Shown: positions 1 to 8,758 of the stretch, piece after piece | Numbering within the stretch: the stretch's first letter is position 1 | How the letters are laid out: each line of letters starts with the position of its first letter | Origin: Curtobacterium sp. MCJR17_055 | Lineage (GTDB): Bacteria > Actinomycetota > Actinomycetes > Actinomycetales > Microbacteriaceae | Direction of reading: 5' to 3' | DNA: 64,000 nt | Assembly (NCBI RefSeq): GCF_003224335.1 | Contig: NZ_QKLF01000001.1 | Coordinates: forward strand, 372,001 to 436,000 | Notes under the pieces: model-generated | Database searches by the model: none | What the model was told of the DNA's origin: nothing | The model's input: the letters and a program-made list of their open reading frames with translations, nothing else | Made by a program: the position numbers and the translations under genes

Positions 1-3000
1 GTGGTGCGGCCGTCCGCATCCGTCCGCGAGATCGGTCGGCCTGCCGCGTCGTACCGGAGGACCGTTCGGCGCGTGAGGGGGTCGGTGATGCCGGTGACCT
101 GGCCGAGGTCGTCGTACTGGTACTCGGTGACGGCTCCGGTCGGCCCCGTGACCCGGGTGATCCGCCCGAGGTCGTCGTGGTCGTACGAGGTGACGCCACC
201 GACCCCGTTCACCGTGCGGACGAGCTGCCCGACGGCGTCGTAGGTGAAGCGACGCGTACCGAAGGCGGGGCCCCGGGTCGCGACGAGCCGCCCGACCCGG
301 TCGTACTCGAACCGCGTGGTCCCGACCCCGGGCACCCGCTGCACCGTGAGGCGTCCGACCGCGTCGTACTCGAAGTGCTCGGACTCGCCCGTCGGGAACG
401 TCCTGGCGACGAGACGCTGATCGGCGTCCCAGACGAGTTCCGTGACCCCGCCGACCGGGTCGGTGGTCCGCCACGGGCGACCGCACGCGTCGTACTCGTA
501 CGCCGTGGTCGCGCCGGAGGCCGCCACGACGGCGACGACCCGACCGGCCGGATCGCGTTCGAGCGTCGTCAAGCCGCCCTCGCCGTCGACGAGTTCGACC
601 GCGTTGCCCGCCGCGTCGTAGGTGACGAGTTCGGCCGAGCCGTCCTCGGCCTCGACCCGCACCGGGCGGCCGTACTCGTCGAAGCGGACCGTGGTGCGGG
701 CGAAGGCGTCGGCGATCGTGACGGTGCCGGTGTCGCGCTCCGTCGTCGCCGAGGTCCGGAGTCCGGTCGGGTCGATGCTCGCCGTCAGGTTCCCGGCCAC
801 GTCGTACTCGCGCGACCAGGTGCCGCCAGCGGGGTCCATGACGCTCGTGAGCCGCGAGAGCGCATCGTGCGCGAACGCACACCTCCCGCCACCCGGGAGC
901 ACGACCGCGGCCACGTTGCCCAGGTCGTCGAACTCGCGCTCGACGGTCCTGCCGAGCGCATCGGTGGTGCGGACGAGCTCGCCGTTCGCTCCGTACTCGA
1001 ACCGGGTCCGCGCGCCCGTCGGGTCCACGACCGCCGTGGGCCGTCCCGCAGGGTCGTGCTCGAACCGCCACTTCGCACCGTCCGCGTCGGTCCGCTGCAC
1101 GAGCAGCCCCGCTCCGTCGTACCGGTACTCGGTGCGCGCACCCGACGGACTGACGGCAGCGGTCGGACGTCCCGCGGCGTCGCGCTCGGTCCGGGACGTC
1201 TCCCCCGAGGCGTTCCGGATCGCGACGAGGTCACCGGCCCGGTCGTACGCGAAGTGCAGCGGCACGCCGGTCGGGTCGACGACCCTGAGCAGCCGACCGC
1301 GATCCCACTCCAGTTCGGTGCGCCCACCGAGGGCGTCGTGGATGACCGACGGGTTCCGCGACACGTCATCGGGGTACTCGTAGCTGATGACCGATCCCGA
1401 CGCGGTGACGAAGGTGGTCACCCGGTCCTGCGCGTCGTACCCCCAGGTCAGGTCCGCACCCTCGGCGGTGACCGTGCGCGTCCGCCGACCGCGCTCGTCG
1501 TGGGCGTGGACCGTGACGGACCCGTCTCGACGCGTGGACGAGACCAGGTTGCCCGAAGCGTCGTACGTCATCGACTGCCGCTGGTCGGCGGAGTCGAGCA
1601 TCCCGACCAGGCGTCCCTTCGCGTCCGCGATCCACGAGTTCGACCGGGTGCCGTCCTCGTCCGACACAGCGGTCACGCGACCGGGGAGGTAGGCGAACCT
1701 CGTGCGCCGCCCGTACTGGGACACCTGCAGGACGACACGTCCTTGCTCGTCGTAGGTGTTCTCGGCCTCGACCACGCCGGCGGCCGAGACGACAGCGGCG
1801 ATGAGGCCGTCCTCGTTCCACCGGTACGTCCGTGTCCCGAGTGCACCGGTCACGCGGCCGAGGTACCCGTTCTCGTACCCGTACTCCATCCGGCGTCCGT
1901 CCGACGCACGGACCACGGCCACGCGCCCGCCGACGTACTCCACCTCGAGGTTCCGGCCGAACTCGTGCTCGAGGCGGATGACGGCACCCGAACCGTCACG
2001 GCTGACCGTGGTGGTCTCGCCGTGCCCACGTCCGGACGCGAGCCAGCGACCGGTCGGGTCGAACGCCCACCACCCGCCCTGGTTGTCGCGCACGACGAGA
2101 CGGGCCCCGTCGGGACCCTCGCCCGGCTCCCGGTGCAGCCAGGAGTTCTCGCCGACAGCACGACCGAAGCCGTCACCGTCGCGCGGGTAGTCGACTGCTC
2201 GCCCGTCGTCCCGGACCCAGCGGGCACCGGTGTCGGACAGCAGGAGCGCCTGGTCGAGGACCGATGCCCATCCCGGTCCGAACACCCCCGGCGTCCCGAG
2301 CGCGGACGGCATCGAGTTGTACATGCGCGTCAAGGCCAGGCCGGATGCCCCGACGAAGGCCAGGTCCGTCTCCGGCTCGAGGAAGTTGCCGGTCGACGTG
2401 TTCACCGGGTCGTTCGCGTACCCGCTGGTGGGCATCGCACCCGCCGCGGTCGGCGGGTCGATCTGGAGGCTCGAACGGCTCGCCGAGACGCCGGCCGCCT
2501 GCAGTGCCGCGCCGAGCGCTGCGTCGCTCAGGGTCGAGACCGCCCCGGCGCCGCCGGCGGCCTCGAAGGCGGCGGCGATCGTGTCGGCCCAGGAGGCGTC
2601 CTCGGCGTTCGCGCTGAGGTACCGGCGGTAGGCGCCCACCACTCCGGCCGCATCGATGTGGCCCCATGAACAGTCGCTCGCGAAGTCGGCGAGCGCCGCC
2701 TCGATGCCGCCCGGGGCCGCCGCGAGGGCGTCGTCGAGCCCGCGGGATCCGGTTGCGAAGGACCGCATGTCCTCCGGCCGCGCAGAGGAAGTACCACCTC
2801 CGCCTCCGCCTCCACCGCCACCGGGAGCCGGGGTCTGGCGGGAGCCGGTCGAGGCCTGGGCAGCAGGGAAGGTCGGGGCCGGTCCGGGATCGACGTTCGG
2901 ACGCTCGTCCTCACCGAACCAGAAGTCGTGGAACTGGTCGCCGAAGTCCTTGTTGTTGTGCCGGTGGACCCACTCGTTGTTCTCCTTGCGGCGGGCGTCC

Positions 3001-3302
3001 TCCTCGTGACCGGCCGCGATCATCTTGCCGACGTACCCGGCGACCGTGCGGAGGGCACTGGCGAGGTTCGACGCGTCCTGCGACGCCGTGGTGGCGTTCG
3101 TGGCGAACAACTCCGAGAAGTGGCCCTCGAAGTCGTGCTTCGCCGTCGAGACGTACGAGGCCCGGGATCCAGCCTGCCCTTCGAGCCGAGCCGCTTCTGC
3201 CAGGAGCTTCGACTGCAGTGCCGAAGCGGTGGAGTACGTGAACTTCCCACCGTTGGACGAATCCGACTGCGGGAGCAGTGGCACCTCGACGAATTCGGTC
3301 AT
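1..3302 (-). CDS. RHS/YD-repeat polymorphic-toxin-type protein, 3' end beyond the left edge
   Basis: Starts at ATG 3302 with a GGGGGAG Shine-Dalgarno about 10 nt upstream; 1100 codons are in the window with no stop, so the C-terminus (where a toxin domain would be) is missing. Residues 1-120 are predicted helical and WXG100/LXG-like in size. A nine-glycine linker lies near 161-169, then a second helical block (about 175-260). The segment near 293-370 contains DPVNTSTGNFLEPETDLAF, typical of the DUF6531 domain that opens RHS cores. From about 430 onward there are dozens of YD repeats of the form Y-D-x-x-G-R/N-L. No signal peptide is seen, which fits ESX/type VII-like export better than Sec (inference). 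RHS proteins form a shell around a cleaved C-terminal effector. It lies 124 nt downstream of ychF on the same strand. Confidence 0.9.
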   Translation of the reverse strand, partial: MTEFVEVPLLPQSDSSNGGKFTYSTASALQSKLLAEAARLEGQAGSRASYVSTAKHDFEGHFSELFATNATTASQDASNLASALRTVAGYVGKMIAAGHEEDARRKENNEWVHRHNNKDFGDQFHDFWFGEDERPNVDPGPAPTFPAAQASTGSRQTPAPGGGGGGGGGGTSSARPEDMRSFATGSRGLDDALAAAPGGIEAALADFASDCSWGHIDAAGVVGAYRRYLSANAEDASWADTIAAAFEAAGGAGAVSTLSDAALGAALQAAGVSASRSSLQIDPPTAAGAMPTSGYANDPVNTSTGNFLEPETDLAFVGASGLALTRMYNSMPSALGTPGVFGPGWASVLDQALLLSDTGARWVRDDGRAVDYPRDGDGFGRAVGENSWLHREPGEGPDGARLVVRDNQGGWWAFDPTGRWLASGRGHGETTTVSRDGSGAVIRLEHEFGRNLEVEYVGGRVAVVRASDGRRMEYGYENGYLGRVTGALGTRTYRWNEDGLIAAVVSAAGVVEAENTYDEQGRVVLQVSQYGRRTRFAYLPGRVTAVSDEDGTRSNSWIADAKGRLVGMLDSADQRQSMTYDASGNLVSSTRRDGSVTVHAHDERGRRTRTVTAEGADLTWGYDAQDRVTTFVTASGSVISYEYPDDVSRNPSVIHDALGGRTELEWDRGRLLRVVDPTGVPLHFAYDRAGDLVAIRNASGETSRTERDAAGRPTAAVSPSGARTEYRYDGAGLLVQRTDADGAKWRFEHDPAGRPTAVVDPTGARTRFEYGANGELVRTTDALGRTVEREFDDLGNVAAVVLPGGGRCAFAHDALSRLTSVMDPAGGTWSREYDVAGNLTASIDPTGLRTSATTERDTGTVTIADAFARTTVRFDEYGRPVRVEAEDGSAELVTYDAAGNAVELVDGEGGLTTLERDPAGRVVAVVAASGATTAYEYDACGRPWRTTDPVGGVTELVWDADQRLVARTFPTGESEHFEYDAVGRLTVQRVPGVGTTRFEYDRVGRLVATRGPAFGTRRFTYDAVGQLVRTVNGVGGVTSYDHDDLGRITRVTGPTGAVTEYQYDDLGQVTGITDPLTRRTVLRYDAAGRPISRTDADGRT

Positions 3303-3426
3303 GACCGGCACTCCCCCGTGTTGCTTCCCCGGGCCGGGTTGCCGACCCGCCGCGCATCGCGCGCGACGGCTCCACCGTACCCACCGGTGGCGACGAGCAC
3401 CACGGGTGCGGGCAGGACACCGGGCC

Positions 3427-4500
3427 TCAGTTGTTGAAGCGGAACTCCACCACGTCGCCGTCCTGCATGACGTAGTCCTTGCCCTCGATGCGGGCCTTCC
3501 CCTGCGCACGGGCCTCGGCGATGGAGCCGGTGGCGATGAGGTCGTCGAACGAGATGACCTCCGCCTTGATGAAGCCCTTCTCGAAGTCCGTGTGGATCAC
3601 ACCGGCAGCCTGGGGCGCCTTCCACCCCTTGCCGATCGTCCACGCACGCGACTCCTTCGGACCGGCAGTCAGGTACGTCTGCAGCCCGAGCGTCTCGAAC
3701 CCGATGCGCGCGAGCTGGTCGAGACCGGACTCGGTCTGACCGGTGGACTCGAGGAGCTCCGCGGCGTCCGCCGGGTCGAGGTCGATGAGCTCGGACTCCA
3801 CCTGGGCGTCGAGGAACACCGCGTTCGCCGGGGCGACGAGGGCGGCGAGCTCGGCCTTGCGGGCCTCGTCGGTCAGGATCGCCTCGTCGACGTTGAACAC
3901 GAAGATGAAGGGCTTGGCGCTGAGCAGCCCGAGCTCCTTGATCGGCTCGAGGTCGATCGAGGTCGCGGAGAGCAGCACGCCCTTCTCGAGCTCGGCACGG
4001 GCGTCGCGGGCGGTCTCGAGCACGATCGGCTCGGCCTGCTTCAGCTTGAGCATCTTCTCGTACCGCGGGAGCGCCTTGTCGATGGTCTCCATGTCGGCGA
4101 GGATCAGCTCGGTGTTGATGACCTCGAGGTCGTCCGCCGGCGAGACCTTGTTCGCCACGTGCACGACGTCGTCGTCGGTGAAGCCGCGGACGACCTGCGC
4201 GATGGCGTCGGCTTCGCGGATGTTGGCGAGGAACTTGTTGCCGAGGCCCTCGCCCTCGCTCGCGCCCTTGACGATGCCGGCGATGTCGACGAACGACACC
4301 GGCGCGGGCACGGTCTTCTCCGAGCCGAACAGCTCCGCGAGCTGGTCGAGACGCGGGTCCGGCAGGTTCACCACCCCGACGTTCGGCTCGATGGTGGCGA
4401 ACGGGTAGTTGGCCGCGAGCACCTGGTTCTTGGTCAGGGCGTTGAACAGGGTCGACTTGCCGACGTTCGGGAGACCGACGATTCCGATGGTGAGTGCCAC
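3427..4500 (-). CDS. ychF: Redox-regulated ATPase YchF (OLA1 family)
   Basis: 357 residues, the usual length. P-loop GLPNVGKST is at residues 9-17, the G3 motif DIAG at about 72-75, and the G4 position reads NVDE near 207 rather than NKxD, the hallmark that makes this Obg-family member prefer ATP. The C-terminal 70 residues form the TGS domain. YchF binds ribosomes and is linked to stress and translation control. The start is GTG; a TAGGCT box lies 8 nt upstream (+ strand 4509-4514) and no Shine-Dalgarno is seen, so the mRNA is probably leaderless or nearly so. The RHS gene follows on the same strand. Confidence 0.97.
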   Translation of the reverse strand: MALTIGIVGLPNVGKSTLFNALTKNQVLAANYPFATIEPNVGVVNLPDPRLDQLAELFGSEKTVPAPVSFVDIAGIVKGASEGEGLGNKFLANIREADAIAQVVRGFTDDDVVHVANKVSPADDLEVINTELILADMETIDKALPRYEKMLKLKQAEPIVLETARDARAELEKGVLLSATSIDLEPIKELGLLSAKPFIFVFNVDEAILTDEARKAELAALVAPANAVFLDAQVESELIDLDPADAAELLESTGQTESGLDQLARIGFETLGLQTYLTAGPKESRAWTIGKGWKAPQAAGVIHTDFEKGFIKAEVISFDDLIATGSIAEARAQGKARIEGKDYVMQDGDVVEFRFNN

Positions 4501-4513
4501 GGGAGGAGAGCCT

Positions 4514-4558
4514 ACCGGCGGCGGCGTGACGGGGCCGCCCCTGGGTCCCGCCGCCGGT
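4514..4558. terminator. Hairpin between the small membrane protein gene and ychF
   Basis: An 11-bp inverted repeat (4514-4524 with 4548-4558, arm ACCGGCGGCGG) with a 23-nt loop lies between the 3' end of the 69-residue gene and ychF. No T-tract follows. It overlaps the putative ychF -10 box by one base. Confidence 0.4.
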
Positions 4559-4618
4559 TCCGAGCCGACGCGCCGGCGACGGACAGGCCGTGCCGGTGGG
4601 GAGCCTCCAGTGTGTCCG

Positions 4619-4828
4619 TCAGCCGCCGCTGGACGTGGGATCCAGCGTGGCGTACCAGATCGCCGCGATGACGAGCCCGCGGAACCCGGCGAGGGCGCCG
4701 ACGGCGATCGCGACGCAGGTGCCGGCGAGCACGAGGGCCAGGCTGATCGCCCGTCGTGCGGTGCGCGGCGGTGCGTCGACGACCTCGGCCTGCGCCAACA
4801 GGTCGTCGAGGTCGCGTGGGTCGGCCAT
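4619..4828 (-). CDS. Small single-pass membrane protein, unknown function
   Basis: 69 residues. The N-terminal 26 are polar, followed by hydrophobic stretches (about 28-60) that could form one or two membrane helices, and a short C-terminal tail. ATG at 4828 lies 9 nt after the stop of the frameshifted hydrolase gene, so the two look co-transcribed. I recognise no family; the call rests on codon use, start context and hydrophobicity. Confidence 0.6.
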   Translation of the reverse strand: MADPRDLDDLLAQAEVVDAPPRTARRAISLALVLAGTCVAIAVGALAGFRGLVIAAIWYATLDPTSSGG

Positions 4829-4837
4829 GACGGGAGG

Positions 4838-5394
4838 CTACCGCCGCCCGCCTGGTCGGACCAGGGCCGCCACCTGCTCCTCGACGACGCTCAGCACCTC
4901 GACCTGGAGGCGCTGGGAGCGTCGCCAGTCACCGGGGACCTCGAGCGCGTGGTCGGCTCCGTCGACGGTCACGAGACGCGCCCGGGTGTGCGTGACACGG
5001 TCGGGCCGCCACATGGGATCGGCGGAACCGCCGACCGCGACGTGTCCGTCGTTGACCGTGGCGAGCGCGTCGCGCACCGTGTCGTCGGTGAGCACCGGGG
5101 TCAGCCACACGCCGGGGACCTCGTGCGCCACCGCCCAGGGCAGGGCGGAGCACCCGAAGACTTGGCGACCACCAGGTCGGGCAGCCGGTCGCCGAGCGCG
5201 GTGGCGACGTGTTGCGTGACGAAGCCGACCGGGTCGGCGCGGGCAGCGTCGTCGACCGTCCAGTCGGGTGCGAGGACCGCACAGCCGCACTCCCGCGCGA
5301 TGGTCGTCGACCACCGGAGGAGCGGAGCCTGCTGTCCGTACCCGGCGCCCGCCAGGACGAGGACGAGCGGGGTGCGTGCGGGACCGGTCTCCAT
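4838..5394 (-). pseudogene. Alpha/beta hydrolase with an apparent one-base deletion
   Basis: From ATG 5394 the frame encodes LVLVLAGAGYGQQAPLLRWS and an alpha/beta hydrolase N-terminus up to DLVVAKS near residue 79. There the reading continues only in another frame, as FGCSALPWAVAHEVPGVWL and on to a normal end at 4838, including GSADPMW and a C-terminal DGADHALEV resembling the catalytic Asp and His region. Joining the frames gives AKSFGCSAL, a typical nucleophile elbow, so one base (probably a G after position 5160) appears missing. The intact protein would be about 185 residues. It may be a real pseudogene or a sequencing error. A TACGCT box 6 nt upstream of the ATG suggests a leaderless promoter. 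Confidence 0.8.
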
Positions 5395-5400
5395 CGCCAC

Positions 5401-5406
5401 AGCGTA
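5401..5406 (-). promoter_or_regulatory. -10 box of the hydrolase gene
   Basis: TACGCT on the minus strand, 6 nt before ATG 5394. This spacing puts transcription start at the start codon. No clear -35 is visible. Confidence 0.5.
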
Positions 5407-5484
5407 CGAGCGGGGACTCCCGCTGCCGGCACCACGCCGCGCTCGATTCCGGAGTTGTCGTATCCCCGTGCGACGATCGATCGC

Positions 5485-6120
5485 GTGTTGAACTTCACCG
5501 CGATCGACTTCGAGACCGCGAACAACTCGCCCGCCAGCGCGTGTTCCGTGGGTCTCGTCAAGGTGCGCGGCGGCCGCGTCGTGGAACGGGCCTCCTGGTT
5601 CATCCGCCCGCCCGCCGGGCATGACGCGTTCCTCGAGTGGAACACGCGGATCCACGGGATCGTCGAGTCGGACGTCACCCACGCCAAGACGTGGGAGCAG
5701 CAGTACCCGGACATCGTGGCGTTCGCGGAGGGCGACGTGCTCGTCGCACACAACGCCCGCTTCGACATGGGCGTCATCGCGGGTGGGTGTGCGGCGACGG
5801 GGATCGACATCGCCGAGCACCACTCGATGTGCTCGCTGGCGGTCGCACGGAAGACGTACACGCTGGACTCGTACCGCCTGCCGTCGGCCGCGACGGCAGC
5901 GGGCTTCTCCGGCTTCCAGCACCACGACGCGGCGGCCGACGCCGAGGCCTGCGCCGCCATCGTCGTCCACGCGGCCGGGTTCCACGGCGTCCCGACGGTG
6001 GAGGCGCTCGGCGCCGTGACCCGCGTCACGATCAACCCGGTCCGCGCCCGTGTCGAGAAGCCGAAGGCGACCACGCCGCAGCCGCGGCTGTCACGCCGCC
6101 CCATGGTCTTCTCGGACTGA
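5485..6120 (+). CDS. DEDDh 3'-5' exonuclease (DnaQ-like)
   Basis: 211 residues from GTG 5485 (next codon TTG). The ExoI motif FTAIDFETAN gives the catalytic Asp8 and Glu10; VAHNARFDMGV supplies ExoII; and HHDAAADAEA supplies the ExoIII His and Asp. The fold is that of the DNA polymerase III epsilon proofreading subunit, but the protein is a stand-alone exonuclease as common in Actinobacteria, acting on DNA or RNA ends. The C-terminal 30 residues are basic and unstructured. It is divergent from the hydrolase pseudogene across 90 nt. Substrate is unknown. Confidence 0.9.
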   Translation: MLNFTAIDFETANNSPASACSVGLVKVRGGRVVERASWFIRPPAGHDAFLEWNTRIHGIVESDVTHAKTWEQQYPDIVAFAEGDVLVAHNARFDMGVIAGGCAATGIDIAEHHSMCSLAVARKTYTLDSYRLPSAATAAGFSGFQHHDAAADAEACAAIVVHAAGFHGVPTVEALGAVTRVTINPVRARVEKPKATTPQPRLSRRPMVFSD

Positions 6121-6209
6121 CCGCGGTCCGACGGGCCCCGTCCGGCCCGTCGCACGGCTCGCCGCCGGCCGGGAGGCCCGGTGTCGGTGGGACCTGCCAG
6201 GGTCGCGTC

Positions 6210-7472
6210 ATGCAGATCCTCGCCCTGGTCATCGGTCTCGTGATCGGCATCGCCGTCGGGGCCGTGGTCGCGTGGTCACTCGCCCGGTCCCGTGCCGGAG
6301 TGGACGCAGCGACCGCGAACGCGACGGCGGACGGCCTCCGTTCCCAACTCGACGCGGCCCGACGTGACGCCGAGGAGCGGCTCGACGCGCAGGACGCGCA
6401 GTACCGCCGACAGGTCGACTCCCTCGAGCGCCGGGCGGCCGAATTGGAGCACCTCGTGCAGCGCATGCACGGCGCCGAGTCGAACCGGGCGCAGGACGAG
6501 TCGAAGGTGCTCTCCGCGCTCAGCCCGGTCGCCGACACGTTGCAGGTCATGCGGGAGAAGATCGCCGAGCTCGAGCGCTCCCGCAGCGAGCAGTACGGCG
6601 CCCTGTCGGCGCAGCTCCGGTCGGCCGCCGAGTCCGAGGAACGCCTCCGTGCCACGGCCGAGACCCTCGCGAGCGCGCTGTCGTCGAACAGCACGCGCGG
6701 GGTGTGGGGCGAGACGCAGTTGCGGAACGTGGTCGAGGCCGCCGGGCTCCTCGAACGGGTCGACTTCGACGTGCAGTCGTCGGTGACCACCACGGCGGGG
6801 GCGGCCCGCCCGGACATGATCGTGCACCTACCCGGCGGGAAGAACATCGCCGTCGACGCCAAGGTGCCGTTCGCCGCGTACCTGCAGGCGATGGACATCC
6901 CGGCGTCCGCGACGGGGGCGGAAGGTGCGCGGCGCGGACACCTCATGGCGCAGCACGTCAGGGCACTCCGGGCGCACGTCGACGCCCTGGCGGCCCGGGA
7001 GTACTGGTCGGGCTACGACGCCTCCCCCGAGCTGACGGTGGCGTTCATCCCGTCGGAGTCCCTCATCGCGAGCGCCCTGGCCGCCGACCCCGGCCTGCTC
7101 GACCACGCGTTCCGCAAGCGGGTGGCACTGGCTTCGCCCGTGACGCTGTGGTCCGTGCTGAAGACCGTCGCGTTCTCGTGGCAGCAGGACGTCGTCACGC
7201 AGGAGGCACGCGAGCTGTTCCGGGTGTCCCGCGAGTTGCACGGGCGGCTGTCGACCATGGCCGGGCACGTGGACAAGCTCGGCCGCTCGATCCGCGGTGC
7301 CGTGGTCGACTACAACCGCTTCGTCGGCTCACTCGAGCGGCAGGTGCTCCCGAGTGCCCGTCGACTGTCGCTGCTCGACGAGTCGAAGGTCATCGCGGAC
7401 CCGACGTCGATCGAGGACGAGCCGCGGTTGCTGACGGCGCCGGAGCTCGTCGCGAGCACTGAGCGCGACTGA
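6210..7472 (+). CDS. rmuC: DNA recombination protein RmuC
   Basis: 420 residues. An N-terminal membrane helix (about 4-24) is followed by a long coiled coil (about 30-150) and the RmuC nuclease-like domain with GVWGETQLRNVVE, DMIVHLPGGKNIAVDAK and AFIPSESLIASAL. RmuC limits inversions and may cut at DNA ends; its biochemical activity is only inferred from the restriction-endonuclease-like fold. ATG at 6210 was chosen because it precedes the membrane segment. It lies 89 nt after the exonuclease gene. A GGGGCC/GGGACC hexamer array begins 2 nt after its stop codon. Confidence 0.95.
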   Translation: MQILALVIGLVIGIAVGAVVAWSLARSRAGVDAATANATADGLRSQLDAARRDAEERLDAQDAQYRRQVDSLERRAAELEHLVQRMHGAESNRAQDESKVLSALSPVADTLQVMREKIAELERSRSEQYGALSAQLRSAAESEERLRATAETLASALSSNSTRGVWGETQLRNVVEAAGLLERVDFDVQSSVTTTAGAARPDMIVHLPGGKNIAVDAKVPFAAYLQAMDIPASATGAEGARRGHLMAQHVRALRAHVDALAAREYWSGYDASPELTVAFIPSESLIASALAADPGLLDHAFRKRVALASPVTLWSVLKTVAFSWQQDVVTQEARELFRVSRELHGRLSTMAGHVDKLGRSIRGAVVDYNRFVGSLERQVLPSARRLSLLDESKVIADPTSIEDEPRLLTAPELVASTERD

Positions 7473-7474
7473 GC

Positions 7475-7528
7475 GGGGCCGGGGCCGGGGCCGGGACCGG
7501 GACCGGGACCGGGACCGGGACCGGGACC
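7475..7528 (+). repeat. Tandem hexamer array, (GGGGCC)3(GGGACC)6
   Basis: Nine contiguous hexamers: three GGGGCC from 7475 and six GGGACC from 7493 to 7528, starting just after the rmuC stop. The + strand has nine evenly spaced runs of at least three G, suiting G-quadruplex formation in DNA or in the rmuC 3' UTR. Confidence 0.95.
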
Positions 7529-7533
7529 ACGAA

Positions 7534-7573
7534 AACCCGCTCGAACCACGGGAGTACGTGGTTCGAGCGGGTT
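7534..7573. terminator. Terminator between convergent rmuC and glpX
   Basis: A perfect 17-bp stem (arm AACCCGCTCGAACCACG, 7534-7550 with 7557-7573) and a 6-nt loop. The minus-strand transcript (glpX) ends the stem in TTTT, and the plus-strand side in TTCTCCTT, so it probably stops both genes. Confidence 0.85.
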
Positions 7574-7612
7574 CTCCTTGTGCGGATCCTCGGCGCGCCG
7601 CGGGTCAGCGGA

Positions 7613-8602
7613 TCAGAACCACTTCTCGGCGCGGTGGTCCGCCTGGATGCGGCGGATCGTGTTCGAGCGGGACCGGAGCACGAGCGAGTCGGTGTGGATG
7701 ACGCCGCGCGAACGACGGACACCGTCGACGAGGACGCCGTCGGTGACACCGGTCGCGACGAAGAACGTGTTGTCGCCCGTGACCAGGTCGTCCTGGTCGA
7801 GCACCTTGTCGAGGTCGTGACCGGCGGCGACGGCGCGCTCGCGCTCCTCGTCGTCCTTCGGCTGGAGCTTGCCGAGGATCACGCCGTCGAGCGCCTTGAT
7901 CGCGCAGGCGGTGATGATGCCCTCGGGCGTGCCGCCGACGCCGACGCACATGTCGATGTTCGACCCGGGCAGCGCCGCCGCGATGCCACCGGCGACGTCA
8001 CCGTCGAGCAGCAGTCGGGTACCGGCACCGGTCGCGCGGATCTGACGGATGAGTTCGTCGTGGCGCGGCCGGTCGAGGACGGCGACGACCATGTCCTCGA
8101 GGTCCTTGCCCTTCGCCTTGGCGAGCGCACGGATGTTCTCGCCGATGGGCTTCTCGAGGTCCAGGACCCCGCGGCCCTCGGGCCCGGCGGCGATCTTGTC
8201 CATGTAGAACACGGCGGACGGGTCGTACATGGAGCCGCGGTCCGAGACGGCCATGACGGAGATGGCGTTCTGTCGCCCGGCGGCGGTCAGCGAGGTGCCG
8301 TCGATCGGGTCGACCGCGATGTCGCAGGCCGGGCCGTGGCCGTTGCCCACGTGCTCGCCGTTGTAGAGCATCGGGGCGTTGTCCTTCTCGCCCTCACCGA
8401 TGACGACGACGCCGTCGAAGTTCACCGTGCCGAGGAACTTGCGCATCGCGTCGACGGCGGCACCGTCGGCGAGGTTCTTCTCACCACGTCCGACCCACGG
8501 CTGTGCCCGGATCGCGGCGGCCTCCGTCGCACGCACGAGTTCGAGCGCCAGGTTGCGGTCGGGCTGGAGGAACAGGGAGCCGGTCTCAGTCGTGGGAGTC
8601 AC
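7613..8602 (-). CDS. glpX: Class II fructose-1,6-bisphosphatase GlpX
   Basis: 329 residues, normal for the family. [14 protein letters not shown] and the metal-binding DPIDGTSL are present, with VGVGGTPEG in the C-terminal half. It hydrolyses fructose 1,6-bisphosphate to fructose 6-phosphate, the gluconeogenic step, and is the usual FBPase of Actinobacteria. Start GTG 8602 is preceded by TAGGCT at 6 nt with no Shine-Dalgarno, suggesting a leaderless mRNA. It is divergent from fba, which makes or cleaves its substrate, across 156 nt. Confidence 0.97.
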   Translation of the reverse strand: MTPTTETGSLFLQPDRNLALELVRATEAAAIRAQPWVGRGEKNLADGAAVDAMRKFLGTVNFDGVVVIGEGEKDNAPMLYNGEHVGNGHGPACDIAVDPIDGTSLTAAGRQNAISVMAVSDRGSMYDPSAVFYMDKIAAGPEGRGVLDLEKPIGENIRALAKAKGKDLEDMVVAVLDRPRHDELIRQIRATGAGTRLLLDGDVAGGIAAALPGSNIDMCVGVGGTPEGIITACAIKALDGVILGKLQPKDDEERERAVAAGHDLDKVLDQDDLVTGDNTFFVATGVTDGVLVDGVRRSRGVIHTDSLVLRSRSNTIRRIQADHRAEKWF

Positions 8603-8608
8603 GACCCG

Positions 8609-8614
8609 AGCCTA
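8609..8614 (-). promoter_or_regulatory. -10 box of glpX
   Basis: TAGGCT on the minus strand, 6 nt before GTG 8602. The spacing fits a leaderless transcript. Confidence 0.55.
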
Positions 8615-8758
8615 CCGACCGCCACCCTCCCGGCCTCCCCGCGCGCACGGATGTGCACACCGTGCTCCGTCCACAGGTGCCGACCACATCCACCGCCCAC
8701 CAACCGCCCCTGACTAGCATCGGTTGCGACATCACCGAAGAAGTCGAAGGAGAACCCA

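Noticed and set aside
177..2669. An 830-codon open frame on the + strand opposite the RHS gene
   Set aside because: It is rich in Arg, Val and Gly in a pattern mirrored from the YD repeats, has no start signals, and the minus strand reads as a clear RHS protein. High GC gives long antisense frames.
3025..4671. A 548-codon + strand frame over ychF
   Set aside because: The opposite strand encodes full-length YchF with all motifs; the + frame is a shadow.
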